From assembly GCA_003342815.1 (NCBI GenBank), contig PTEX01000307.1, forward strand, positions 501,500 through 565,499: a DNA stretch of 64,000 bases. Reading direction: 5' to 3'. The DNA is from Eudromia elegans (taxonomy: Eukaryota > Chordata > Aves > Tinamiformes > Tinamidae). The notes under the pieces are model-generated. The model was not told where the DNA came from and did not search any database. It worked only from the letters and a program-made list of their open reading frames with translations. This document shows, one piece after another, positions 13,901-28,155 of this stretch; the stretch's first letter is position 1; every line of letters begins with the position of its first letter. The translations under genes and the position numbers were made by a program.

Positions 13901-16900
13901 ACTGAGCTACCTCTTTGTAACTGCAGATCTCAGAATGCTTCATAGATCTAGGAGTGAAAAACAGAGAAAAAGGCATGAAAGGGATTTGTGACTGCAAAAA
14001 TACATATAGCATTTGATGAAGCAAAGCATTAAAACATATATCCTTCCTAACCTTAAGCATGTGAATGATTTCTCTGGCATCAGTACTGACAGAGTTGTGT
14101 GAAATAGGTACAAAAACGCAAAAAGAGCATAAGAATTTAGAGTAAAAAATGTAGAACACTACTAAAAATTCCCTAAAGCAGTTACTAACCTAGTAAACTC
14201 ATAAAAGTTCTAGCTTAATCAAGTATTGTCTAATTAGTGTCTATATTTAAATTATTATTGCTTACTTAAAATGTTGTAAGGATCTCAAATCTCAGTATAC
14301 AAAGTCAGCAGCTAGTTCCCTTCTTTTCAAAACTTAGAAACTGTTTAAAAGCAAAGTATTTCTGCCAGGGCTTAGTTATCCTTTTATGTATGTTCATAGT
14401 GTATTACTAGGTCCGTATGAATTTCAGATGTCATTCACCAAAATACTTCAGTATGCGTTTAACAGCATGTATTGAAGCATTTACATGACCTAGCACATTC
14501 TTCTTTCATGTCTCACACAATACAAAATGATATATGTCTTCAGAGTAACTGTCTTCCAGTAGAAAAAAAATCTAATTTGAAAGCTTCTGTGTAAAGAGAT
14601 TAATTGCATTAGGCATCTGATTATTTTTAACTTTATGTAATATCATCACTAAAACAACAGAAAATGAAATAAGACTGATAACACTAAGGTCATCCTGGAA
14701 AACAACTTTGAAACAAATGGTTTTGAGCACATAACCTGGCTGAATTAATTCAGAGCTATTTGCATGTTCAGATCTATTGAGTACAGAATGTGGATCTGAG
14801 ATAGACAACTTATTTAGAGCTGAATTAAGTTGTTCTCAGAATCTCTCCTACACTTTTGTCCATTTCCATTGGTTTAGCCAGCTGTCATTGCAAAATATTC
14901 TCCTTAAGCTTGAGAACTTTGCTTCAATTAATGTATGTCAGGTCGGTATACATGCAGAAATGAATCTGGGAGCGTGCCTTTGCACTCAGACAGCTGCAGG
15001 TCATACACAGCCAAAGCTATAATAAGTTATGAAGCAATAAAGTAATAAGGGTGTCAAAGTCCTTGTGACTCTATGTAATGTGCACAGGATTTGACTAAAC
15101 TAATAGCTCTAAATGAAAGGTGGAATTTGATTTCTTCATGAAGAAGATAGTGAGCGAGAAGAGTGTGCTTGGGTCTCTGTTGCTTAAAGACTACTTACTG
15201 AGCAGGATGAGAACAAAATTCTGACAGACTGGTGTGGTTTTCCTATGGCCTGTTTTGTACAGACTTAAATGGCAACAGGCAGTGAAGAATCAAGGCCAGA
15301 ATAAGACCACTTATATAACATCAATTTTGATAAAATATCTCTTTGTTTATATATTTAACAGCTGTTGACAGAGAACAAAAATATAATGTCTGAAAAGAAG
15401 TAGATTGAAATTCTGATCAGAGAAAATCATCCAACACTTGCTGCAACTTCTCACCTAGCCAGCCACTTCCGAAGAAAATAGAACCAATCTAAAGCTGTTC
15501 ACTTTGAATAATCATTTAGCATGCAAACAAACATGCAGAATTTGCAGATTCCTGCCATGTTTGCAGAATCTTGAGATTGGACATGAAAAATGTAAATTGT
15601 GAATAATGAAAAATTAAAAACATAAAAGCCAAAGGAGACTTCATTTCTTCAAGTCAAGGGACTGTTTTGAGAGGAAATTATATTTAAAATGTTTCTAAGA
15701 ACTTTTTATTGCTCGGATAGATTGTAAGAGGAAATACTTTGTTGATTTCATCTTAAACTTCACTATGATCTTGATAAAGAATTTTTGTACTATCAAAGTC
15801 TCAATTTTTGCTGTTAGAACATCAGTAACTATCATGTTTTAAGCTTTTTTATTTTTTAATAATTTTTTTCATATATTTTTTCTTTTTTTTCATGCATTTT
15901 GCCTGCAAAACAAATATTTTGAAAAATACTATCACTTTTAATTTTTAAAAGATATCTTCTTAAATCTTGCATCCCCTGCTTTGTTGTTAGGTTAGTTTTT
16001 TGTGGTGTTCCTGAATTTTACGTATTCCCAGTCAAAAGACTTATTAAAAGTCTGAGCATGTTCTGTCATTTAACAAAATTATTTTTCTTTGAGGAGTGCT
16101 CACAACCTGTTCCATATTTCATGAAACATAAAAGCATATATAACTCTTGCCCTAAGAATTTATAAATGAAGTAGATAGACAATGACTGAACATACATGTG
16201 AGGCATAAAAATGCTGATAAATCTTCGTTTCTAGTGCCGTTGGCAAGGTTCCTATTCAGAGGACTATGCTAAACTAGCATTTTTATCATTCATCTTAGTT
16301 CCTAATCTTCTGGGTAAGAATTCGTGACCATGGTCATTGAGGAGAAATCTGAAAGGAAATGGAAAAGACTAAACACATGTTGCTTTAGGCAGTGCATGCA
16401 AAAAAAAAGGTCTAAAAGGGAAAATCACGTGGGCAAAGTAAGAAGATGGAAACTGAGATATACTTTGAAAAAGGCCGAGTGACAAAGGAAAAATACTAAA
16501 ATAATTTGGGAGAGATATAATGTACCCTAAGTGAATCATTTAAGTAGCACAATGATTAGTGGTTTTCTCTCCCTTCTATGGTATGGTTTTGCAAAAGTTT
16601 CTGAATGATAACTAAACGCAGTGAGATAAAGCCAGGCACTTTTGTGGTGCAGAGAGCACTATGAGATGGATATGGATGGGAGACTTTGTTTAGCATCTAA
16701 ATAATATAACTAATGGTGGCACGTGAGGAGGAAAAGACTGACCTTTGCAGCTACCATGACTTTCTGACTGAGGAAAGACAGGGAAGAAACTAAATTGGTT
16801 TCAATTAACTGTTCTTCCTAAGTTGTTGACTTAGTCAAAAGGCTCAAGCCAAGCTAATCATTAAGTTTAAATATGCAGAAAAAGTATCAAAACAGTCATG

Positions 16901-17429
16901 ACATATCTTTTCTATTTTATTTTGGTTTTGTCTTTAATTTTCTTAGCTTTGAACATTATATTTACTGAAAATTCTAATAAACCTCTCTCAGAGGTGATGT
17001 TTGCAAATGATATGCTCACATAATTGACTGTTTTTAATGACACCCTTGCCTACTGTACAACAAATAAAGTTAAAACAAGCTCTTTGTGTTATTGCCCTCT
17101 TCAGTTTGACAATGTTGGTATACAGAAATTAAAATACCTGATGGTATAATACTACTTATTGATTTATCAAGTACTCTTCACACACACAAATATACTTTTT
17201 TAATAGTTAGGGTAAAACAGCATATAAAATCTAACACAAAGTGAAATTTAATTCATAATTTACCCCCAAAAATATATTAATAAACTGGTAATATGAGTTG
17301 ACCTTGGGAGGGGCTGAGGAATCTGACAAGCAATAGTCTGTACTCCAAAGATGCTTTACAGACTGCTCTCAATGTTCATATTGTAGAACAGAGATATTCA
17401 GTAGTCCAGCCTACATACTGAATGGAGCC

Positions 17430-17482
17430 TGTGAAATCAATAGAATTTGTCCTCAGTTAGCAGCTGTAAGATTTGGCCTCTG
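17430..17482. repeat. Possible half of a palindromic MITE-like element
   Basis: CAGCTGTAAGATTTGGCC and the preceding AATCAATAGAATTTG resemble one arm of the family that I suspect at 17675-17762, about 200 bp further right. There is no opposite arm. The call is weak. Confidence 0.22.
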
Positions 17483-17674
17483 GGTAGTGCAAAAGAATAA
17501 GAGAAGATGATTCAGAAAGAGCATATATTTTTTTGAGTAGAAACAGAAATGCTAATTGAGTTCTACAATGAGACTGCCATTGAAATTTGAAGAGCCTTTG
17601 AATAAATTTTATGGCCACATAATGTCGTCTTTCTGCATTCCATTGTACTTATCTGGCTCATAATTTGGCTCCAA

Positions 17675-17762
17675 GAGCCAAATCCTCAGCTGCTATAAAT
17701 TTATGTCATTTCACTGAAATGGAGGAGATGTGATGATTTATAGCAGCTGTGGACCAGAAATA
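17675..17762. repeat. Palindromic MITE-like element
   Basis: CAGCTGCTATAAAT (17687-17700) and ATTTATAGCAGCTG (17736-17749) are exact 14-bp reverse complements. The centre ATTTCACTGAAAT is itself nearly palindromic, and the flanks still resemble each other (AGAGCCAAATCC against GGACCAGAAA). The overall pattern is a CAGCTG-nTAAAT arm, a central near-palindrome and the mirrored arm. It is like the short palindromic MITE-like elements of the crocodilian Chompy type, also seen in birds and turtles. There is no coding capacity. The family name is from memory; the palindrome itself is read directly. Confidence 0.5.
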
Positions 17763-17774
17763 CTTACATATTCT

Positions 17775-17805
17775 CCTTTCTTTCTTTCTTTCTTTTTTTT
17801 TTTTT
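17775..17805. repeat. Pyrimidine tract (TTTC)n/T/C
   Basis: Several CTTT units run into a stretch of T and then five C. It is a simple repeat. Confidence 0.9.
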
Positions 17806-19600
17806 CCCCCAATATTTGAATGAAGGTGTGATCAGAGAAGCTACAATAATCCAAAGAACAGGTAAACATAGTATGAAGCAGGTCTAGAATGCCTGTAGCA
17901 TTTCCAATACTTGGAGAAAAGGATAACCTTCAAACTATGATTGAAAGTCAGTTAAATGCAACTTTCATGATCTCTCACCCATCATATGCCATTAATCTCC
18001 CACAATACAAAAAGTTGTACTCAGTTATACTCATCACTTAAGTTTTATTTGAACTAGAGGAAAGCAGTTAGAAATGATAATTTCTTCTTATCAAATTTTT
18101 TTTTCTAAATCAATGAATCATAAGGTTAGAGAATGCATTCCTGTGTTTGTTTCTGAAACTTAAACATTTTTAGTAGGAAGAAATCTCATTAGTCATTAAA
18201 ATATAAATCATATAGATTTATGTATATGCCCTAACCCTGAATAACAGATGCTTTCTTATGAAATCAGGCAGTTTCCAGTCTTATTGAATTTGTTTTCTTT
18301 TTCATTTTTCTTTTCATTTTTTCACCACTTCTTGCCTTACACTAATATATCAAATAAAAGTAACGTGAACTAACAACATAAAATTCATGTTTTTCTTTTC
18401 TTAACAAAATCCCTTTTTTTTTTCCTTAGTCTTCGTAATGGAGACTCTGGGATTTTCTAAGACTCTGTATAGCTGGAATGCTCAACATGACTCCTACATA
18501 TTTGAAATTTTTCTGTTGTGACCAGAATAAGTATTTTTTGGAAGATTATCTACATACTGATATATATGTGCAAGACTGTAGATATACCATGAAGAGACAG
18601 AGGTCCCTTATTTTTATTTTTCTGCCTAATTAATTTGCCAAGAATATTGAGCGTTGGTGCCTCTGTCTGGATAGTACTTAACATGGAAAGGGGCTACTGA
18701 ATCCTGGCAGGAGAATGATAAGAATAATCCCACTAGTATTTTTATCAGCCTAGTAATGATAATGCCAAAGGTGTGTACCAGCAGAAGAGCCAAAAGTAAA
18801 AGAAAAAAAATCTGAAGGGCTTTGATTAATGATATCTTGGAGCTTCTGAAGTGACACTCAGTTATTTGAAGTGTGTCAAAGGCTATGTTCAAACTCTATA
18901 GTGGCTTAGTGACAGACCTTTTTTCAATGCTTCACTGTCTATTAGAGTGAGTTACATCACTAGGAGGGATCAAGGAGATCCAGCTTTCTGTGACAGACCC
19001 ATACTGACCTAAATACAGTTTATACTCCCAAAGATTTAAAGGATGTATTATCAAGACCAAGGGTTCCTCCCTTAAAAGTATGACAAAATAAACTTGAAAA
19101 AAAAAAATAATTTGACAAATATCTCTTTGTGGATGAAGAATTTACTGTTTTCAGGTAATTAATATTTATTATAAGAAATTGCTTAATACTGATCAATTAA
19201 CAACTAATGTACTGTTAAATATGATTGACTGTTAAATAATGATCAGTTAGTGATGTTTAGTAACTAATAATTGTTCACTATTATTACTGACAATAATTGT
19301 GAATTCCACTCATAATGTATCTCTTGTAGAATTATTTATCCATTTTCTGTAAGTGTCTATTCCCATAGCATCTAAGAGACAGAAAAGTTAAACTGCAGGG
19401 AGTAAGGCATCTGACTCTCTTTTAATCTGCATCTCATTGCCTTCATACCCATTCTATTTATAGATAGATTTGGTTTGACTGCATTGCAATCTGAGTTGAT
19501 ATGTCACTTTTTTAAATGGTAGCACTGAGCAGAGAAGCCTATAGTCTGTAGAAAAAGGTGTCCAAATTCTTATTTAAAGATTTCTCCTTTTTATGTTTTT

Positions 19601-19640
19601 GGTTGGTTGGTTGGTTGGTTTGGTTTGGTTTTGGTTTTGG
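19601..19640. repeat. (GGTT)n microsatellite
   Basis: Five GGTT units degrade into GGTTT and GGTTTT units. Confidence 0.9.
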
Positions 19641-20476
19641 AAGTATGGAGAGAAAGACATTGAGGTAACACAAAGACTATGGCGAAAGAAATACATTATC
19701 AAATTAAGTGAAATTGTCCCTTCTTCCTTCTATGAGTCTGACTTTTGTATAATTTTAGAAACAGCTGTATGAACCACAAAAGTTCCCACCACTCAGAGCA
19801 TTGGATTTCCAACAATCTCTTGGCAAATGCTTTAAGTGAGGCAGGAACGGTATAGGATATTTCATACTTTTCCATCTCTCACCATGCACAGAGAAACAGC
19901 ACTCCCTGGGATGAATGGTCTGCTTGGATAAGTGATGCAGGAGTTTTCTATATAGCAAGTATACTACCTCCGAGTGTTAAAGGCTGCAAAGGTTATTGGG
20001 TAAGAACTTCATAAAGTTCTTGCATGTACTGGAACAGCTGACTTAAGGTTCTCCTGTCTGAGTTTTTTTTTTTTCTGTTTGTATTTCTGAGCTTCTAAAG
20101 TGCATAGTATAAAACTAGAGAAATTTTAAAGAAATATACTTTTGGATTGCAAGAATTGAAATTCTACTCTTAAAGAGAAATCGAATTCTGCTTTCTGCTT
20201 TCTTGAACATATATAATCCCACCAAAAATACTTTAAAGTATTGAATTACTAGGATTTGACTTGAATTTCTAAGCATCATAATCAAAAATGATGTTTTAAG
20301 AATTTAGATCTAAAGCCTCTGTAATTCTGGTTGCAATTTTTTTACCTATTCTAAGCAAAATAGACATGACTGAGTTGTTCATGAAAGTGGTATACACAAA
20401 GAGGCAATGTACCTGCAATAATCTTCTTTAAAGTAAAAGTGCAGGAAGGTCCATTATGTTTACCATCCTAGGGAAC

Positions 20477-20493
20477 AAAAAAAAAAAAAAAAA
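20477..20493. repeat. Poly(A) run
   Basis: Seventeen uninterrupted A with no recognisable retrotransposed sequence to its left. Confidence 0.9.
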
Positions 20494-23400
20494 GGCAGTT
20501 CAAGACAGTATGAAAAGATGAGTCATAAACAGTGTGATAGATAAGCCCTTAAAAGGGGCTGGTTAACAAAATTTTCTGGAAAAAAAAAGCCTACAGACAG
20601 ATTTGTTCATCTAAAAATTCAGAGCTTGGGTAATAAGGCACAACCTCAGAGTTGGGAACTCAATTGCCATTTTGTGAGGATAGTGTGTAATTAGCAGAGA
20701 GAAAAAAAAACAATTTTAGGAATTTATATTATATTCTTTTGAAGTAAGCCTCTAATCTAGATGTTTTGCAGTTGATATGGCTGCATCCCAAGAAAATAAA
20801 TGGTAAAAGAGCCTACAATAGCAGCAGATTGTGCTAAATTAGATCAGCTAGCACTACATAGAGATATCAAATTTGGCCCAGGTAAAATACTGGATCCACT
20901 GAAAGTTTTGAATTTTGGCCATTCACCACATCAAGCTTCAGCCATCCAGAGCCTTTGAACTTCTCAACTCCTATACTCAAGTCCTATAAGCCACATTTGA
21001 ATAGTATTCATGGATGGATAAAGACATGCTGGCCTGTTTTACAGAACTGATTTTTACCCCTCTCTATGTGCCACCATTGCTATCATAGGTACTAACTCTA
21101 TGAGGATTAAAATGATAACTATAGATATTTTGCTGCCTCCATCTAAAAGCAATTTTACAGCTAATGAGGGGATTTTGGGTGGTATTTGAGTACTGATATG
21201 AGAATCTAAAGCTTAAATGAGGCAAAATTATGGCCTGTCAAGCAAAGAAGATCCAAATGTATTTGCTCAGTGTTTCATGGTTGTTATGGTCTCTGTCACG
21301 GTTGGGTGAAATTTTATCTTATTTCTTCTGTGGGACCACCAAAGGAAGGCAATGTTTATACACTAGAAAACAATATGCCAGAAAAGATGCCAGAAGTCAC
21401 TGAAGTTGTAAGCAGAAAGCTCTGTGCTGGAAAGTTGGACATTGTATGTCTCGATGAGGACAGGCGAGTGCACATACCCAAGACTCCTGATCCTGAAACC
21501 TCCATAATGGTATTTTCCCTATTTGCTTTAAAGAAAAACATATTGAGCTGCATGGATAGTACTGTTCAGTGTGTATAGAGTGTATTCACACATTCCCATT
21601 CTGAAAATGTGCCAGTTCCTTGGTGTATGAAATGGAAAGCTACAGTAGGTTATAAAAATGTGATGGATGATTTAGGTGGCTGCGTTCAGCTGTAAGCAAT
21701 AAATGCTGAGCTCGGCAGAAACTACTAAAGGCAAAAATGCAAGTGATTTACTAGCAATTTAAAGCACATGAGATTTGTAATGCATGAGGCCCTCAGGCCC
21801 ATCACTTCTCTTCAGTAATGGGAAACAATATTTTGGTGAAAAATGGCATGTTTAATTTCAACTTTGTGCTGTAAAATATAAAGGCAGTCTAGTTTTCTTC
21901 TTTTCTGGGAATGAAGCTATGTGTATCTCATTCAAATTGCAAGTAGTTGTTTAAAAATGACAATATTAATATCTCCTGAGTGAGTATTATTATGGAAGAA
22001 AAATTAATTTCAGAGTAACTAAAACGGTAAGGTTTTAAAAGTGCTGGTTTAAACAAGTCTGATTTTATCTTCTGCATGATAAACTCATGGATGAGAAACT
22101 CTTTTGTAGTGAGTCAATAGATAGAAGGGCATTTTAAAGTAGAAAATGAAGATACCATTATTTCCTGCCCAAGGACCACTATATCTAATTAGCTCATATA
22201 TGATGGGGATTTTTAATTTAAAAGGCCAGTGTATGCTAAAGGAATGCATAGAAATCAAACACTTACTTGATGTGAAAGAGAAACACTACCCAGACCGCGG
22301 CTTATCCTGATTTTTTTCCTAATATGTCATATTTTCATTTCACCAGGGAGCCTTTAAAGCATTGTGTCACTTTGAAAAGTGAATGTCTAACAAGGGTGTA
22401 TCCCATGGTGAGCTAGGGGAACTGGGACTTTAGATAAGAAATATCTTTATATTTTTAAACTGCCCTGTGTGACCTGGAGACTTGAAGGCACAGTGAACAT
22501 ACAACCTTATCACCTCCCAGTCTGAGAAAAATGGCATGTCTAGCTCCTTAGGTTCCTAATTCCACATGGGTTATTTCCACCACGATCTAACTATTCATGA
22601 GTTACTATCTCCACTCTGAAAAGAGCACTGATGATAGATCAATTTGGTAAGAGATCAGATGGTGATCTTCTGGCTGCAGATTCTCTCCTAGGTAACAAAG
22701 ACAGGTATCTTGCTCCTCCTATGGGATCAGTACCTGAGTGAGGGATTACATATGGTTACTGAGCTTGAGCTCAAAAATTAATTTCTGGTAACTTTATGTG
22801 AGCTATCCTAAACTTTTTTCTTTTTTTGCTTCTCTACTCTGTGAAATTTGTCTCACGTTCCTGTGCTCCTAAGGATCCTCAGTATCAGTTCTCCCAGCTG
22901 TATATCTCATTGTGTCATCCCGCAGGTTTGGGGACTTTTTTTCAGTTGTTAAATAATTGTTGTAAATGTGTCAAATTCGAAAAGTTATACAAATACCCTA
23001 AAAAATCCTCTCTTGGGCATGAATAGATATGAATAGATAAAAATTACATTCAGTCATCTATTTCTTAATGAAGATTAAAACTCAGTGGTAGGCAGCAAAG
23101 AAATGGTGCTTCTGTTTAAGTATCCAGTGGATTCTTCCCCTTACTGAAAACGTGTAAAAAAAAAAAAAATATTTATCACACCTAAAATCCCTCTGAGAAA
23201 GTATCTTATCAGAAATCCTCAAACAACACAAAACATGAGGGAGAAAGTTAAAGCTATGAACTAGATATTTATACTTTTATCTTACACATAATACGTAATA
23301 CAGCAATCATTTCTCTTCTGCCAGTGAAATCCATCCTAATTCAGTTAAGAGAATGATTAAGATGAGAAGATAGTCATAAAAGTACTTTCTGTCAAGTGAC

Positions 23401-23945
23401 ACTGTATACCCGCTTAAAATCAAGTTCTTAGTGCCTACCTATACTAAAAGCCACAGCTGGCTAAGAAGCAGTTTTCTTGTCCTGCAAGGTTGTATTTTTC
23501 ATATATTTCAATGATAGAAATTTAATATCACAAAAATTTTTACAAGCTAAAAAGTAAAGATCAAATTAGAGCTGTCAGAAATTTTAAAGGTAGTTTTTCA
23601 TCTTTTTAATTTTTGTTTTCATTTTAAAACAAAACAGCTATTTCTTCTTCCTGCAACAGGTTTGCCGTAATAAAGATGTGATAGTTATATTACATTATAT
23701 GTGACTGTTATATAAAGTAATTTAGGTGTTTCAAATTATCTAGATAATAGAACACTAAAAAGACTGAATGGGGAGAGAATGAAAGAGTTTTGGGTGAGAG
23801 TGAGAACATGAAGGATTTTGATAGTCAAAACTACTTTGTGAAAAGCTGACCTTAGTAGCTGCAGTTTTTATTGCAGTGGGTGAGAACATGTATGGGACTT
23901 CTAGGAAGAAAGCTGCTGTGGAAATTAGACTAGATGTTGTAGACA

Positions 23946-23960
23946 TTTAGGGTTAGGGTT
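23946..23960 (+). repeat. Short interstitial telomere-like run
   Basis: Two and a half copies of the TTAGGG motif in tandem. The run is short enough to have arisen by chance or by double-strand-break repair. Confidence 0.5.
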
Positions 23961-26494
23961 GCTTGGAAAAGACATCACAAGTATCATGGAAGAAAATATC
24001 AAGATTTAGACATTCATGGCATTCAAAAGAGCAAGAGCTAGAGTTGGTGTCCGTCACATGCAAGTAATTGACTTTGAATGTTCAAAGGACATGATATACC
24101 TTCTTATTCATTGGGTGGGTGAAGAAGGCAAGCCATATTTTCAGTCAGTTCTCCTACCTTTGAAATTTTGGAAGCTCCTCTTTTGTAGAAATATCTAAAG
24201 GATTGGATCTGTGAAGGTATAGGTATTAGCTATTTATATTTGATTTCTTTCATGTAATTTTTTACTCATTATCTTTTTACTCTCGTCATCTTACACCATC
24301 AGCAAAGTCTACTTTTCATAAGCCATGTGTTTACAATATTTTAATTCAAAAAGATCCAATCCCTGATGATCATGGTTCACCCTTATTCAGTCTCAAAGGA
24401 AGGTTTGGTCTGCCAAAGCATTTTCACTTTATGTTTAAGAACTGGAGCAAAGCATCTGCCAAGAGAGAATATTAGATCTCCTCATTCAGCAAATACAATG
24501 ACGTCCAACGCCTCTTGTAATGTAAATTAGTTTCAAAGTCCTGTTGAGTGTCTCTGTAGTTGACCATGACTGCATAGGCATCTGTGGAGAAGGGTTATTA
24601 TGCTCTAAGTCCACAGTAGCATGATTGTCAATGAAACCTTGAAATTCAACAAACTCTTGAAATCCTGACCATGTAGAATTTACCTTGAATAAAATTCCTT
24701 TCCGTGCTACCAGATTTCTTTTTTTATTTACTTCTTTTCGTGATCTCTAAAGTGTCTGACCACAGTAGTTACTATCATTTCATAAACTAAGAGTCTGCTG
24801 AAAGACATGCAGTCACATCTGTCTTGACTTTCTCTAGGTCCTTGCTTGCTTGCTTCCTTTCCTGAGAAAGTGTTGTGCAGTGACAGCAGACAGGAGTCAA
24901 AAGGTGCGGTGCTTATATAGCACAGACGGATCAGTTTATGGTTACTTAATCTGTGCCTAGTGTGTCAAATGAAATTTTGACATTTGGTAGCAACTGATGA
25001 ATTTTTTTAAGTGTGCATTCCCAGGAGGACTCTGACAGAGTCTACCATACTATTTCAGTCTGTTTTCTTCCTGCTTTAACAATAAGACCAACGTCATACC
25101 CAAGCTGTGGCCATAACAAAATCAAGATTTTTTTACATAACAGAATGGCAACAAAGCTAACAACTTCAGAGCAATGGCAAAATTGCAGATTTATTTAACT
25201 GAAATCTTTTTTTTTCTAAGATACATATGACTTTCTGAATTTTATTAATTACAATGGCCTTCAAATCTAGCCTAAAGAATCTGAGTAATTTAGCAAGGGT
25301 AACTAGGTATTTAAATTTAAGTAAACACAACTGTGTAATAAGGACAGATTTTATTTTTAATCTATTTGTATAATTTGGCTGTAACTTTTGGGTGAAATAA
25401 ATTAAGAGCTGTAATCAGTACTGTTACAAGAAAAGATAGAAGTTTGAAATGTATTTTTAACTCTCTGATGTTGCTAAAAATTTTATTGCACCAGTCCTGA
25501 GACATGTGGATGGAGATTATTTTTCCCCTCACATAAAGATAGCTTGATACCAATTCAGTTTATCTTTTATGTACTGACTTTTAAACTGTAAGTTTTGTCT
25601 AATTGATTTCATTTGTGTAACTGCAGTAGAGATGAGAGAGAGATGTCTAAAGTATAGCATGCTCTTTCCCATGCTACTGAATTGAGAATCTTGATTAGAT
25701 CAAAACTAAGAGATGGTCTCCAGAGCCCTTGGACTAGATCAGTGTAAAAGGTTATGTCATAATTCTGTGATTAATATCAGGCTCTACACCAGTTTCGGTG
25801 GACTACTGGGTTTTCCTTATAGCATCTCCAAAATGGGAAAATTCAGATACATTCCTGTTTTTCTGAATTATTACTTTGTTTTTGTCATAGTCTGAGCATT
25901 TTGCTATGTCTCTGGTTAGCACTGCACTTAACATTGATAAATTCTTTGTAGCCTTGTTTTGCACTGGGGACTTTTCTGGTGAATCCTCAGGCAGAAATCT
26001 AAGAGCAAGGTGCAGTTCTTCATTACAACTTCCTTACTACGAGCTGGAAGTAGTTTACATGTTAAAAAAAAAAATCCCAAAGCAAAACCTCATTACAACA
26101 AGCTCGTTCTATCTAGTGCATACAATGTGGATATATAGTGTAACAGAGAGAGAGAGAATGACCCAGGTGACAATTATCACTCATGCTGGTTAATGCCCTG
26201 TTTGGGAATGATTAAACCAGAATGAAAGAGGTTGAAAGAAAAGATTAGAGAAAAAAATGTATTTGAAACATAAGTCAAACTCCAAACACAAGTTGTCACA
26301 CTGATTCAGGAAACATTAACACATTTTTTACTATTCTTGCGAGAATTACAAGTCATTTTTTTCTTTTTATATTAGGGCAGAAGTGATAATATGGCCAAGC
26401 TGTCCTCAACTGAGGTGCTGAAAGTACTGTATAGAAAATGTTCTGGGAGGACAAGGTTTTTCCTGGTCCTTTGCAGTTTTGGTACACCAAAAAA

Positions 26495-26604
26495 TACTCC
26501 TTTCTCTGTTTTTTGTTTTGATTTGGGGTGGTTTTTGTTTTTGGTGTTTTTTTGGTTGGTTGGTTGGATTNNTTTNNTTTTNNNTTTTTTTTTTTTTTTT
26601 TTTC
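26495..26604. repeat. T/G-rich low-complexity tract with ambiguous bases
   Basis: A T-rich tract with GGTT units ends in a long T run. Seven N sit at 26571-26572, 26576-26577 and 26582-26584. They reflect base-calling or consensus failure in the homopolymer. The true length is therefore uncertain, and the open frames crossing it are meaningless. Confidence 0.9.
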
Positions 26605-28111
26605 CCTTTGATGTTACATGATGTTACTCTGGAGACATATTGCCTAGACAAAATCAGGAGTTCCTGAAAATCTTTTTCTATCTTGTCCTCCCAATCCCAG
26701 GTCCCTTGGTTCAGTCTGCTGTTTTTAGACTATAGAGCAGTTATATAAAATATGTTTTTTTGTAGTGGATGTAAATTTATACCCACATGCTACTCTTCAT
26801 CCTGGTAATATGGCAATGACCATACAAACTGGTAATCTGTGTTCTGAGTCACTTGCATGGCATGCTTTAAGGAAAATTTGAATTCACAGAAGATAGTCAA
26901 ACCAAGACAAGACTTGAACTACAGATTTCTCTTTCTACTAAGTGTGTTCTGAAGAGGTTTAAGTAATATATCATTTTTGTTCTGTGAGATGTAGAAGTAA
27001 AAAGGCTGTCAGAAAAATTTCCAATGTAGTTTCTTTGTGAAATTTTGCCTGTTTTCTGCAAGTATCTATACAAGTCTAAGATTTGGTATGTGTCACTCAC
27101 CCCCTGAGAGAACCCATGTTTTCTCCCCTTTCCCTCTTTCCACCACATGCCATTGCTTTCCTAGATCTCCTGAAGCTGAAAAGTGAGGAGACAGTGAAAA
27201 GACATTTATATTTAATATGGAAGCTTCATACTACTTACAGTAGTCTTTTCCACATATTGATACTATGCACACCTCATTCATTAGGTTTGAATATGCCAAG
27301 AGTGAATACTCGGTTAATTGAAGAGATCAGAATAAAATGTTTAGGATTGAAATTAAATAATCATAAGATACAGCAATGAAGCCCTGCAGTATTTCATTTT
27401 GGAGCGGCCAAAACATTTCATTCAGCACAAATCAAGCAGTGGCTTTTTCTTTCCAGGTTTTCTAATATTCTTTGAAAAATCCCTCCTTTTTCAGACTAGG
27501 TAAATTTTCAAATTAAAATAAATTAGAATAAAAAACATTGAGAAATTTTATTTGAAAATGTCAAAAGAATTGTATTGATATTTTTATCTTTCTCAGTAAA
27601 AACTTGTCTGAATTCACAAATGCTTTGCTCTAAAAACTTTATTTTTCAATATTTCAATATTTTCAATGTTTTTCAATATTCCCTGGAAAGTATTGTCCTG
27701 GTCAAGGCAAAGATAAATATGTAGAAGCACCAGTTATGATAGAAGGAAGACTAGTCATGGTCTATACTGTCTTTTACAGGGAATTTTGTTCTCTTCAGTT
27801 TCCGGAATAACTCTAAGTGATGTAGATGAGCAGGCACATTGCTGAATGAGAACTAATACACCCTTCTTAACATCCCGACAGATCTTGCCTGTCTCTGTTT
27901 GCAGAAGACCCCGCAGGGTTGCCTTACATGACTAGTAGGTATTTCCTCCTCCTACCAGTTCTAGTCGTCTCTTTTGTAAAGAATTTCCTTTCTCTATGTT
28001 CAGAATTACAAATTTCATCTTATTTTTTATCATCCTTGAGCAGCTTCAGGCAATCTGTATACATGAAGCTTTTTACTCGCTTCATATGCCTTTCTTAGGA
28101 GGATAAGAATT

Positions 28112-28155
28112 AGTCAGAAAGTATTAGCAAATAAGTCAGAAAGTATTAGTAAATA
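28112..28155. repeat. 22-bp tandem duplication
   Basis: Two head-to-tail 22-bp copies containing AGTCAGAAAGTATTAG differ by one base, which suggests a fairly recent duplication. Confidence 0.85.

Larger units (their letters stand above)
12001..26494 (+). other. IL1RAPL1: Intron of IL1RAPL1 (left part, second block)
   Basis: This is AT-rich non-coding sequence. It holds one clear palindromic element (17675-17762) with a possible sister fragment just before it, pyrimidine and GGTT simple repeats, an A run (20477-20493) and a 15-base telomere-like run (23946-23960). A 102-codon open frame at 21270-21578 is the longest plausible one here. It matches nothing I recognise and has no convincing gene structure. 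Confidence 0.8.

Noticed and set aside
23946-23960. Telomere-like repeat as a fusion or healed-break scar
   Set aside because: Only two and a half units, too short to support an ancestral telomere.
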